From assembly GCA_963722715.1 (NCBI GenBank), contig CAVROA010000008.1, forward strand, positions 124,001-188,000: 64,000 nucleotides of DNA, given 5' to 3'. The notes under the pieces were generated by a model. The model was not told the origin of the DNA and made no database searches. It worked only from the letters and a program-made list of their open reading frames with translations. Source of the stretch: DASQGA01 sp963722715 (lineage in GTDB: Bacteria; Actinomycetota; Thermoleophilia; Gaiellales; Gaiellaceae). This document shows, one piece after another, positions 43,222-51,791 of this stretch. Both the position numbers and the translations under genes were made by a program. Positions within the stretch are counted from its first letter, which is position 1. Each line of letters begins with the position of its first letter.

Positions 43222-44391
43222 CCCCATCACCCGCCGCCAATTGCTGCGGCGAGCTGCGGCGGGCGGCGCGGTTCTCTCGCTTCCGTCACTCCTCGCCGCG
43301 TGCGGCGGAGACAGCGGAATCGAGGGGAGCGCCAATACGCAGTCGACGGCGGCGCCGACCGACACGACCCTTGCCGAGCAGCTCACGATCTCGAACTGGC
43401 CGCTCTACATCGACATCGACGAGAAGACGAAGAAGCGTCCCACACTCGAGCAGTTCGAGCAGGAGAAGGGCGTCCAGGTCAAGTACATCGAGGACGTCAA
43501 CGACAACGAGGAGTGGTTCGGCAAGTTCCAGGCCCAGCTGGCGCAGGGTCAGGCGATCGACCGTGACATCACCGTCCTCACCGACTGGATGGCCGCCCGG
43601 ATGGTCCGGCTCGGCTACGTCGAGAAGCTGAACAAAGAGGCGATTCCGAACAGCGCCAACCTCGTGAGCGCGCTGCAGAGCCCGGGCTGGGACCCGAAGC
43701 GTGAGTACAGCCTCCCCTGGCAGTCCGGTCTGACCGGCATCGCCTTCAACGAGAAAAAGCTCGGCAAGGCGATCACGTCGATCGACCAGCTCTTCACCGA
43801 TCCCGGATCTCAAGGGCGGGGTCACGTGCCCTGTCGGAGATGCCCGACACGATGGGGCTCGTCATGTCTTCGAACGGAGACGACCCGTCGAAGGTGACGG
43901 CCGAGGCCTTCACGAAGGCGATCGAGAAGCTGCAAGCCGCGGTCGACTCTGAGCAGATTCAGAAGTTCACCGGGAACGACTACGCCGCCGGCCTTGCCGG
44001 AGGCTCGATCCTCGCCGCAGTCGCGTGGTCGGGAGACGTCGTGCAGCTGCAGCTCGACAACCCGAACCTGAAGTTCGTGATCCCGGACGACGGCGGCATG
44101 ATCTGGACGGACAACATGCTGATCCCCACGGGGGGTGACGTCTTCACCGCGTCGACCTTCATGGATTTCGTCTACGACCCGAAAATCGCCGCGCAGATCG
44201 AGGCGTACGTCAACTACATCTGCCCGGTCGACGGAGCCAAGGACGAGATGCTCAAGATCGACCCGGAGATCGCCAACAACAACCTGATCTTCCCCGACGA
44301 TGCGACCCTCTCGAAGGTGAAGATCTTCGACGCGGAAGCGGCCGACAACCGGGAGTACAAGGAGCAGTTCCAGACGGTCATCGGCGCCTAG
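43214..44391 (+). pseudogene. potD: Polyamine ABC transporter substrate-binding lipoprotein (PotD-like), two indels
   Basis: The N-terminus is a twin-arginine signal with a lipobox (TRRQLLRRAAAGGAVLS then LLAAC), so the protein is anchored outside. The body (LTISNWPLYIDIDEKTKK, VLTDWMAARMVRLGYVEKLN) and end (MPDTMGLVMSSNGDDPSKV to VIGA) are PotD-like but in different frames. Removing one G near 43805 and one C near 43830 restores DPDLKGGVTCLSEMPDTMG across the join. Two indels 25 bases apart in one gene of a full operon suggests sequence error or recent loss of function. Confidence 0.85.
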
Positions 44392-44433
44392 ATGATCAAT
44401 CGACAATTCAATTACCGACCGACCATCTAGATG
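44388..44433. promoter_or_regulatory. Candidate GntR operator between potD and potB (copy 2)
   Basis: CTAGATGATCAA occurs at 44388 and again at 44427 (39 bases apart). Bases 44410-44433 repeat the 24-base element at 31753-31776 with one change, ending in the palindrome CATCTAGATG. Like copy 1 it begins at the TAG stop of the gene before it. It lies 35 bases before the potB start. Confidence 0.55.
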
Positions 44434-44468
44434 ATCAAGGCGTCGAGGACCCGCGGGGGCGTCAGGCA

Positions 44469-45326
44469 GTGAATGTCTTTCACAGGCATCGCTGGCTGAC
44501 GCCGTACCTGCTCCTGGCACCGGGCCTGGCGTTTCTCGCCGTCTTCTTCCTGATCCCGACGTACTACCTGGGGAACACGTCGCTCCAGTCGGGCGACCTC
44601 TTCGACGGGTACGTGTTCACCTGGGCGTGGGAGAACTACAAGAACGCGATCACGGGCTACGACGCGCAGTTCATCCGGTCGCTCGAGTACGCAGCGATCG
44701 CAACCGTGGCCGCGTTCCTGATCAGCTACCCGCTCGCGTACTGGATCGCGTTTCGAGGGGGGCGGTGGAAGAACCTGCTGCTGCTCATGATCATCGCCCC
44801 CTTCTTCGTCACGTACCTGATCCGGACCCTCGCCTGGCAGGTCATCCTGACGAACGACGGGTTCGTCGTCGAGACGCTCCGCACGCTTCATCTCCTGGAT
44901 GCCGACGGTCGCCTGCTCGCCAGCTCGCTCGCGGTCGTCGCCGGCATCACCTACAACTTCCTGCCCTTCATGGCGCTGCCGCTGTACGTCAGCCTGGAAC
45001 AGATCGACCACAGGCTGATCGAAGCGGCTGAGGATCTGTACGCGAACCGGGTGAAGGCCTTCTTCCGGGTCACCTTCCCGCTTTCCCTGCCTGGCGTCTT
45101 CGCCGGCACGCTCCTGACCTTCATCCCGGCCGCGGGCGACTTCATCAACGCTCAGCTGCTCGGGACGCCGCGCCAGTACATGATCGGAAACGTGATCCAG
45201 TCGAAGTTCAAGGTGATCGCGGACTACCCGCAGGCAGCGGCTCTGAGCTTCATCCTGATGGCTGCGATCCTGGTGATGATCCTCCTCTACACCCGTGTGA
45301 TCGGCACCGAGAAGCTGACCGGATGA
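44469..45326 (+). CDS. potB: Polyamine-type ABC transporter permease PotB-like
   Basis: The 285-residue protein (GTG start) has six hydrophobic segments and the inner-loop motif EAAEDLYANRVKAFFRVTFPLSLPG that contacts the ATPase. It overlaps potC by four bases (ATGA). It forms the membrane channel with PotC. Confidence 0.88.
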   Translation: MNVFHRHRWLTPYLLLAPGLAFLAVFFLIPTYYLGNTSLQSGDLFDGYVFTWAWENYKNAITGYDAQFIRSLEYAAIATVAAFLISYPLAYWIAFRGGRWKNLLLLMIIAPFFVTYLIRTLAWQVILTNDGFVVETLRTLHLLDADGRLLASSLAVVAGITYNFLPFMALPLYVSLEQIDHRLIEAAEDLYANRVKAFFRVTFPLSLPGVFAGTLLTFIPAAGDFINAQLLGTPRQYMIGNVIQSKFKVIADYPQAAALSFILMAAILVMILLYTRVIGTEKLTG

Positions 45327-46177
45327 GCGCCGCCACCGAGACCGTTGCGATTCGCCGGCCGGCGCCGAGCCCGCTGGCTCGGGTCGTCGCCTTCGTTCGC
45401 GCTCACGCGCTGACCGCGTACGCGATCCTCGCCTTCATCTACCTGATGCTCCCGATCGCAGTCGTGATCCTGTTCTCCTTCAACGACCCCGTCGGGCGGT
45501 TCAACTTCACGTGGCAGGGGTTCAGCCTCGACGCGTGGCAGCATCCGTTCGCGTATCCCGGTCTCGGCGAGGCCGTCCGTGTCAGCATCGAGATCGCCGC
45601 CATCTCGAGCGCCGTCGCAACCGTCCTCGGGACGCTGATCGCAATGGCGCTCGTGCGCTACGGGTTCCGTGGTCGAGGCGCGACGAACCTGCTCATCTTC
45701 CTCCCCATGGCGACGCCCGAGATCGTCATGGGAGCCTCGCTCCTGACGCTCTTCCTGAATCTGGGAGTCAAGCTCGGTCTTGGCACGATCATCCTCGCCC
45801 ACATCATGTTCAACATCAGCTACGTCGTCGTGACGGTGAAGGCGCGCCTCGTCGGGTTCGACCGCCACCTCGAGGAGGCGGCGATGGATCTCTATGCGAA
45901 CGAGATGACGACCTTCCGCAAGGTGACGCTGCCTCTGATCGCGCCGGCGCTCCTGGCGGGGGCGCTCATCGCCTTCTCACTTTCGATCGACGACTTCGTC
46001 ATCACGTACCTTGTGTCCGGCGCGCAGACAACCTTCCCCCTCTTCGTGTGGGGGAGCGCACGGGTGGCGGTCCCGCCGCAGATCAACGTGATCGGCACCA
46101 TGATCTTCGGTGTCGCCATCATCCTCATGCTCGCGAACGTCATCTACCAACGCCGTCGCAGCGCCGCAGCGGCCTGA
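45323..46177 (+). CDS. potC: Polyamine-type ABC transporter permease PotC-like
   Basis: The 284-residue protein has six membrane segments and the ATPase-contact loop EAAMDLYANEMTTFRKVTLPLIAP, plus FSLSIDDFVITYL, the segment typical of PotC. It partners PotB and PotA, and is followed 10 bases later by an aminotransferase that could act on the imported amine. Confidence 0.88.
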   Translation: MSAATETVAIRRPAPSPLARVVAFVRAHALTAYAILAFIYLMLPIAVVILFSFNDPVGRFNFTWQGFSLDAWQHPFAYPGLGEAVRVSIEIAAISSAVATVLGTLIAMALVRYGFRGRGATNLLIFLPMATPEIVMGASLLTLFLNLGVKLGLGTIILAHIMFNISYVVVTVKARLVGFDRHLEEAAMDLYANEMTTFRKVTLPLIAPALLAGALIAFSLSIDDFVITYLVSGAQTTFPLFVWGSARVAVPPQINVIGTMIFGVAIILMLANVIYQRRRSAAAA

Positions 46178-46187
46178 AAGGAACCCC

Positions 46188-47666
46188 ATGAGCACCGAGT
46201 TGACCGCCATGTCCCCCGCCGAGCTGCAGCAGGCCGCGCGCGACCATCTGTGGATGCACTTCACGCGCATGTCGAGCTACATGGAGGGCGACATCCCGAT
46301 CATCGTCCGTGGCGACGGCTGCTACCTGGAGGACTCGAACGGCAAGCGCTATCTCGACGCGCTGGCAGGGCTCTTCGCCGTCCAGATCGGCTACGGCTTC
46401 GGTGAGGAGATGGGGGAGGCGGCCGCAGCGCAGATGCGCGAGCTGCCGTTCTACACGAACTGGAGCTACGCCCACCCACGCGCGATCGAGCTGGCGGCGG
46501 AGGTCGCCTCGCTCGCACCGGGCGACCTGAACCGCGTCTTCTTCTGCTCAGGCGGCTCGGAGGCGGTCGAGTCGGCGTGGAAGCTTGCGCGGCAGTACCA
46601 CGCGGCCCGCGGCGAGCGTCGCTGGAAGGCGATCGGGCGTCGCATCGCCTACCACGGGACGACCATGGGCGCGCTCTCGATCAACGGGATCGCCTCGCTG
46701 AAGACGCCCTTCGAGCCGCTCGTTCCGGAGACGCTCCATGTCTGGAACACCAACCGCTACCACCGTCCGCCGGAGGAGACGGAGGCGGAGTTCACGGCGT
46801 TCCTGATGGAGGATCTCGAAGAGACGATCCTCCAGGCCGGACCCGACTCGGTGGCGATGGTGATCATGGAGCCCGTCCAGAACGCCGGCGGCTCCTTCAC
46901 GGCTCCCGAGGGGTACTGGCAGGGCGTCCGCGAGATCTGCGACCGCTACGGGATCCTGCTCTGCGCCGACGAGGTGATCTGCGCCTTCGGGCGGCTGGGC
47001 CACTGGTTCGGCTCCGAGCGGTACGACATCCGGCCCGACATCGTCACGTGCGCGAAGGGGCTCTCGTCCGCCTATGCGGCGATCGGCGCCGTCGTCGCTC
47101 GCGATGCGGTCATGGAGCCCTTCCTCGAGGGCACGGCCATGTACGCGCACGGGATCACGTTCGGTGGCCATCCCGTCCAGGCCGCGATCGCTCTCAAGAA
47201 CATCGAGATCATGAAGCGGGAACGGATCGTCGAGCACGTGAACGAGACGCAGGACGACCTGAAGGGAAAGCTCTCGCAGCTGCTCGACCTCCCGATCGTC
47301 GGAGACCTCCGCGGGACGGGGTTCTTCTATGCGCTCGAGCTCGTCAAGGACAAGGAGACCCGCGAGACGTTCAGCGACGACGAGTCCGAATGGCTCCTCC
47401 GCGGCTTCCTGTCCGGCAAGCTCTTCGATCGCGGCCTGATTTGCCGCGCCGACGACCGCGGCGACCCGGTCATCCAGATCTCGCCGCCGCTCGTGGCCGG
47501 CGAAGCCGAATTCGACGAGATCGTCGGCATCCTCGGCGACGTGCTCTCGGAGGCCTGGAACGAGCTCGACAAGCGGCGGGACGGGAAAGGCGTGTCGGCG
47601 GGCGCGCCCGAGGCTCCGATCGGGCCGGCCACGCAGGGAGTACCGACCCGGCCCGGAACGGCGTAG
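46188..47666 (+). CDS. Class III aminotransferase, putrescine/omega-amino acid type
   Basis: The 492-residue PLP enzyme starts MSTELTAMSPAELQQAARDH after GAAAGGAAC. It shows FFCSGGSEAVESAWKLARQ, the ADEVICAFGRLG pocket and PLP Lys in VTCAKGLSSAYAAIGAV. Close relatives use putrescine, spermidine, beta-alanine or taurine with pyruvate. Its place at the end of the pot operon favours polyamine use. The frame is intact. Confidence 0.87.
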   Translation: MSTELTAMSPAELQQAARDHLWMHFTRMSSYMEGDIPIIVRGDGCYLEDSNGKRYLDALAGLFAVQIGYGFGEEMGEAAAAQMRELPFYTNWSYAHPRAIELAAEVASLAPGDLNRVFFCSGGSEAVESAWKLARQYHAARGERRWKAIGRRIAYHGTTMGALSINGIASLKTPFEPLVPETLHVWNTNRYHRPPEETEAEFTAFLMEDLEETILQAGPDSVAMVIMEPVQNAGGSFTAPEGYWQGVREICDRYGILLCADEVICAFGRLGHWFGSERYDIRPDIVTCAKGLSSAYAAIGAVVARDAVMEPFLEGTAMYAHGITFGGHPVQAAIALKNIEIMKRERIVEHVNETQDDLKGKLSQLLDLPIVGDLRGTGFFYALELVKDKETRETFSDDESEWLLRGFLSGKLFDRGLICRADDRGDPVIQISPPLVAGEAEFDEIVGILGDVLSEAWNELDKRRDGKGVSAGAPEAPIGPATQGVPTRPGTA

Positions 47667-47680
47667 GCGACAATAAGGCC

Positions 47681-48136
47681 GTGCGCGTCACGGCCAAAGT
47701 CGACTACGCCCTGCGAGCCGCTGTCGAGCTGGCCGCGTCCGGCGAAGGCCCGATCAAGGGCGAGCGGATTTCGACGGCCCAGGGGATCCCGCTCAAGTTC
47801 CTCGAGAACATCCTCCTCGAGCTCCGCCACCACGGGATCGTCCAGAGCCAGCGCGGCGTCGAAGGCGGCTACTGGCTGGCGCGGCCGGCGGAGGAGATCA
47901 CGCTCGCCGAGGTGATCCGGGCGGTGGAGGGGCCGCTCGCGAACGTCCGCGGGGCGAGGCCCGAGACGGTCGAGTACGAGGGGCCGGCGGAGAGCCTCCG
48001 CGAGGTCTGGGTCGCCGTCCGCGCGAATCTCCGCGCCGTGCTCGAGTCGGTCACGCTCGCCGACCTCGCCGCGGGAGAGCTGCCGGACGACGTGCGGGCG
48101 ATCGTCGCTAGCCCGGGGGCGTGGCAGCCTCACTGA
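47681..48136 (+). CDS. Rrf2-family transcriptional regulator without cysteines
   Basis: The 151-residue protein (GTG start) has the Rrf2 winged helix MRVTAKVDYALRAAVELA, ISTAQGIPLKFLENILLEL and GGYWLARPAEEITLAEVIRAVEGP. The family's iron-sulfur-binding members (IscR, NsrR) carry three Cys after the helix; none exists in this protein. It therefore resembles CymR-type members, which respond through a partner such as cysteine synthase. Its gene converges on the sulfate-transporter cysA with 29 overlapping bases, fitting a sulfur role (inference). Confidence 0.85.
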   Translation: MRVTAKVDYALRAAVELAASGEGPIKGERISTAQGIPLKFLENILLELRHHGIVQSQRGVEGGYWLARPAEEITLAEVIRAVEGPLANVRGARPETVEYEGPAESLREVWVAVRANLRAVLESVTLADLAAGELPDDVRAIVASPGAWQPH

Positions 48137-49082
48137 AGACGGTCGTCCGGTTCGGGCGGACGAAGACGATCTGGCCCTCGTCGAGGTCGAGCTGCTCGGC
48201 CTCGTCGCGGGTCACCTGTGCGAGAGCCCTGCGGCCGTCCGGGAGCACGAGCTCCACGCGGACCTCGAAGCCGAGGTGGACGACGCGCTCGATCATTGCC
48301 TCCTCGGTCGATCCGTTCGACTCGAGTCTCAGCTCCAGGTCGTGCGGGCGGACGTAGGTCTCGCCGAACCGGTTCACCGGCCCGACGAAGCTCATGACGA
48401 ACTCGTTCGCGGGATGCTCGTAGAGATCGCGGGGTTTCCCGGTCTGCTCGATCCGCCCGTGGTTCATGACGACGACGCGATCGGCGACCTCCATCGCCTC
48501 CTCCTGGTCGTGGGTGACGAGGACCGTGGTCACGTGGACCTCCTCGTGGAGGCGGCGGAGCCAGGTGCGGAGCTCCTTGCGAACGCGCGCATCGAGTGCC
48601 CCGAACGGCTCGTCGAGGAGGAGGACTCGGGGCTCCACCGCAAGGGCGCGAGCGAGCGCCATGCGCTGGCGCTGGCCGCCCGAGAGCTGCGACGGATACC
48701 GGTCCGCGAGGCCGTCGAGCTGGACGAGCCCGAGGAGCTCGTCGACGCGGGAGCGGATCTCGTCCTTGGGGCGCTTGCGGATCTTGAGGCCGAAGGCGAC
48801 GTTGTCCCGCACGGTCATGTGCTTGAAGGCCGCATAGTGCTGGAAGACGAAGCCGACACCGCGCTTCTGGGGCGGCAGGCCGGTGGCATCGTCGCCGGAG
48901 ATGGCGACGTCGCCCTCGTCAGGCGTCTCGAGGCCGGCGATCACGCGCAGGAGGGTCGACTTGCCGCTGCCGCTCGGACCGAGGAGCGCGGTCAGCGAGC
49001 CGCCCGCGATTGCGAGCGAGACCGAGTCCAGGGCGACGAAGTCACCGAACCGCTTGCTGACGCGCCGCACCGCGATCGCCAT
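48108..49082 (-). CDS. cysA: Sulfate/thiosulfate ABC transporter ATPase CysA
   Basis: The 324-residue ATPase has GPSGSGKSTLLR, FQHYAAFKHMTVRDNVAFGL, LSGGQRQRMALARAL, VLLLDEPFGALDARVRKEL and HDQEEAMEVADRVVVM, the last two being close to CysA. A short C-terminal regulatory region follows. It is the last gene of the sbp-cysT-cysW-cysA operon and overlaps cysW by 41 bases. It powers sulfate/thiosulfate import. Confidence 0.92.
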   Translation of the reverse strand: MAIAVRRVSKRFGDFVALDSVSLAIAGGSLTALLGPSGSGKSTLLRVIAGLETPDEGDVAISGDDATGLPPQKRGVGFVFQHYAAFKHMTVRDNVAFGLKIRKRPKDEIRSRVDELLGLVQLDGLADRYPSQLSGGQRQRMALARALAVEPRVLLLDEPFGALDARVRKELRTWLRRLHEEVHVTTVLVTHDQEEAMEVADRVVVMNHGRIEQTGKPRDLYEHPANEFVMSFVGPVNRFGETYVRPHDLELRLESNGSTEEAMIERVVHLGFEVRVELVLPDGRRALAQVTRDEAEQLDLDEGQIVFVRPNRTTVFSEAATPPG

Positions 49083-49866
49083 CGGTCTCCCTTCGGAAGA
49101 GGTTCATTGCAAGCACCACCGCGAACGCAAGTATGGCGAGAACCACGGAAGCGGTGTACGCACCGACCAGGTCGAACTGCTGGAACTCGTTCTCGACGCG
49201 GAGCGTCAGGGTCTCGGTCCGGCCCGCGAGCTTCCCGGAGACGACCGAGACGGCGCCGAACTCGCCGAGGCAGCGGGCGGTCGTCAGGACGACGCCGTAC
49301 GTGATCCCCCAGCGGATCGCCGGCAGCGTCACGCGCCGGAAGGTGGCGAAGGGGGAGGCGCCGAGCGTCCAGGCGGCCTCGTCCTGCTCCGTGCCGATCT
49401 CCCGCAGGACGGGCACGACCTCCCGCACCACGAAGGGGAGCGAGACGAAGATCGTCGCCAGGACCATCCCGGGGAGCGCGAAGATCACCTGGATTCCATT
49501 CGCGTTCAGCCACCCGCCCAGCCACCCGGTCCGGCCGTAGACGAGGATCAGGGCGAGGCCCACGACCACCGGCGAGAGCGCGAACGGCAGGTCGATGACG
49601 GCGTTCAGGAGCGTGCGGCCCCGGAAGCGCTGCCGGACGATCATGAGCGCCGCCGCGATCCCGAAGACCGTGTTGGCGGGGACCGCGATCAGCGTGATCA
49701 GGATCGTGAGCCAGAGGGCGTGGATCGTGTCGGGGTCCGTGAGCGCATCCCAGACCGGCCCGAAGCCGTCCTCGAAGGTCCGGAAGAAGATCAGCCCGAT
49801 CGGGAAGATCAGGAGCAGCCCCAGATAGCCGAGTGCCACCGTCCGGAGCGCGAGCCTACTGCTCAT
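49042..49866 (-). CDS. cysW: Sulfate ABC transporter permease CysW
   Basis: The 274-residue permease has six membrane segments and the contact loop DEAAWTLGASPFATFRRVTLPAIRW, and ARCLGEFGAVSVVSG, characteristic of CysW. It overlaps cysT by 11 bases. Confidence 0.92.
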   Translation of the reverse strand: MSSRLALRTVALGYLGLLLIFPIGLIFFRTFEDGFGPVWDALTDPDTIHALWLTILITLIAVPANTVFGIAAALMIVRQRFRGRTLLNAVIDLPFALSPVVVGLALILVYGRTGWLGGWLNANGIQVIFALPGMVLATIFVSLPFVVREVVPVLREIGTEQDEAAWTLGASPFATFRRVTLPAIRWGITYGVVLTTARCLGEFGAVSVVSGKLAGRTETLTLRVENEFQQFDLVGAYTASVVLAILAFAVVLAMNLFRRETDGDRGAARQQAVR

Positions 49867-50683
49867 GCTTCGACCCCCACTTGCGGAACGTGTCGATGGC
49901 GAGGAGCGAGACGAACGAGATCACCAGCAGGAGCACCGAGACCGCGGCGGCGCCCGTGACGTCGTCGCTCTCGATCTGGCTGAAGATGTGAACCGAGGCG
50001 ACCTCGGTGTGGAACGGGATGTTCCCCGAGATCAGGATCACGGAGCCGAACTCCCCGATCGAGCGGGCGAAGGCGAGCGCTACCCCGGAGAGGATCGCGG
50101 GCATCAGGTTCGGCAGGACGATCCGGCGGAAGATCGAGAAACTGCTCGCTCCGAGCGAGGCGGCGGCCTCCTCCATGTCGCGGTCGAGCTCGAGCAGCAC
50201 CGGCTGCACGGATCGCACCACGAACGGAAGCGTCACGAAGAGGAGCGCCAGGATGATCGCCGCACGTGTGTACGCCACGTTGATCCCGATCGGGCCCTTC
50301 GGCCCGTAGAGGGCGAGAAGCGTCAGCCCGGCGACGATCGTGGGAAGGGCGAAGGGGAGGTCGATGAGCGAGTTGACGGTCGCCTTGCCTCGGAACGTGT
50401 CGCGGACGAGCACCCAGGCGATGAGCGTCCCCGTGACCGCGTTGATGGCCACGACGATGAGCGAGCAGACGAAGGTCAGCTTCAGCGACGAGACCGCCGC
50501 CGGGCTCGAGATCGCGCGCCAGAAGCCGTCCGCGCCGCCCTCGGTCGAGCGCCAGACCACGGCCGCGAGCGGGATCAGGACGATCAGGCCCAGATAGGCG
50601 GTAGCGAAGCTGCGCCCGAAGGGAAGCCCCCCGGGCGCGGCCTTCTCAGGTAGACGGAGTGCGAAGCTCCTAGCCGGACTCAG
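49856..50683 (-). CDS. cysT: Sulfate ABC transporter permease CysT (start unresolved)
   Basis: The body has six membrane segments and the loop EEAAASLGASSFSIFRRIVLPNLMP plus ARSIGEFGSVILISGNIP, typical of CysT/CysU. The first clear start in frame (GTG, 50560) would cut off the first membrane segment (ATAYLGLIVLIPLAAVV), so the true start lies upstream. No ATG, GTG or TTG exists in frame between that point and the sbp end; a CTG at 50683 is the best option, unless a base error hides the start. I have drawn the gene to the CTG. Confidence 0.8.
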   Translation of the reverse strand: MSPARSFALRLPEKAAPGGLPFGRSFATAYLGLIVLIPLAAVVWRSTEGGADGFWRAISSPAAVSSLKLTFVCSLIVVAINAVTGTLIAWVLVRDTFRGKATVNSLIDLPFALPTIVAGLTLLALYGPKGPIGINVAYTRAAIILALLFVTLPFVVRSVQPVLLELDRDMEEAAASLGASSFSIFRRIVLPNLMPAILSGVALAFARSIGEFGSVILISGNIPFHTEVASVHIFSQIESDDVTGAAAVSVLLLVISFVSLLAIDTFRKWGSKHEQ

Positions 50684-51689
50684 TCGAGACCCCCAGGTCT
50701 GCCTCGATCTTCGCCACCAGTCCCGTGTCCCGGTCGAAGAACTTCGTCATGACCGCATCCCAGCCGCCCACGTCCTTGATTGTGAAGAGGCCGGAGGGCT
50801 GCGGGTAGTCGAACTGTGCGAGGACGTCCTCGTCCACCGGGCGATAGCCCTTTTCGCCGAAGATCTTCTGCGCCTCCGGGCCCTGGAGGAAGTCCACGAA
50901 GGCCTGTGCCTGCTCGGACGCGTCCTCGGTCACGGCGACCGGGTTCTCGATCAGGATGGTCTCGTCGGGGACGACGTAGTCGATCTCCTCGCCCTTTTGC
51001 TGCGCCGTGATGGCCTCGTTCTCGTAGGCGATCAGCACGTCGCCCTTGCCGCCCGCGAAGGTCTGGAGCGATTCGCGTGCACTCTTGTCCTGCACGGCCG
51101 TGTTCTCGAGTACCTGCCGGAGGAAGTCGACGGCCTCCTCCTCGCTCTTGCCCTGCTTGATCTGGGCACCGTAGGCAGCCATCAGGTTCCACCGGGCCCC
51201 ACCGGACGTGAACGGGTTCGGCGTGATCACCTCCACGCCCTCCTGCACGATGTCATCCCAGGTCTGGATGTTCTTCGGATTGCCCTTCCGGACCGCGAGG
51301 ACGACGACCGAGTCGGTCACCATCCCGCCGTGATTCGTCTGGGCCCAGTCCGCCGGGACCAGCCCGGCGTCGACGAGCCGGGTCACGTCGGGCTCGAGGG
51401 AGAACGCGACCACGTCTGCGGGTAGCCCCGCCTCGACGGCGCGGCTCTGCTCACCGGACGCCGCGTAGGACTGCTCGAAGTCGACGTTCTTCCCGGCGGA
51501 CGTCTTCTGGAACGCCGGGATGATCTCCTCGTAGGCCTCCTGCGGCGTCGAGTACGCGACCAGTGTCAAGCTCGAATCGCCGCCGCCTGAGGCATTCGCC
51601 GAGCCGTCACTACCACCGCAGCCTGCAGTGATCATGGCGGCTAGAGCGACGAGTGTGACCGTGCCGATGAGCATTATCCGTCGGATCAT
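50670..51689 (-). CDS. Sulfate/thiosulfate-binding lipoprotein
   Basis: The 339-residue protein has a lipoprotein signal (MIRRIMLIGTVTLVALAA then ITAGC, Cys24). The mature part matches the sulfate-binding family: LVAYSTPQEAYEEIIPAFQKT, FEQSYAASGEQSRAVEAGLPADVV and TPNPFTSGGARWNLMAAYG. It captures sulfate outside the membrane and hands it to CysTW. It is first in the operon. Confidence 0.92.
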   Translation of the reverse strand: MIRRIMLIGTVTLVALAAMITAGCGGSDGSANASGGGDSSLTLVAYSTPQEAYEEIIPAFQKTSAGKNVDFEQSYAASGEQSRAVEAGLPADVVAFSLEPDVTRLVDAGLVPADWAQTNHGGMVTDSVVVLAVRKGNPKNIQTWDDIVQEGVEVITPNPFTSGGARWNLMAAYGAQIKQGKSEEEAVDFLRQVLENTAVQDKSARESLQTFAGGKGDVLIAYENEAITAQQKGEEIDYVVPDETILIENPVAVTEDASEQAQAFVDFLQGPEAQKIFGEKGYRPVDEDVLAQFDYPQPSGLFTIKDVGGWDAVMTKFFDRDTGLVAKIEADLGVSTESG

Positions 51690-51730
51690 GTGCGTTTATC
51701 TCCCCGATTTGTCTACAGAGTCAGTGGGGA

Positions 51731-51760
51731 TTACTACCGACAGCCGATGGTCCGTGTCAA
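51731..51760 (-). promoter_or_regulatory. Candidate promoter of the sulfate-transporter operon
   Basis: On the minus strand, TTGACA (51760 to 51755) is followed after 18 bases by TAGTAA (51736 to 51731). That is about 42 bases before the lipoprotein ATG. The -35 is perfect and the -10 is moderate. Confidence 0.45.
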
Positions 51761-51791
51761 ACGGGAACCGTCAGGCACTGATGACAGGCTT

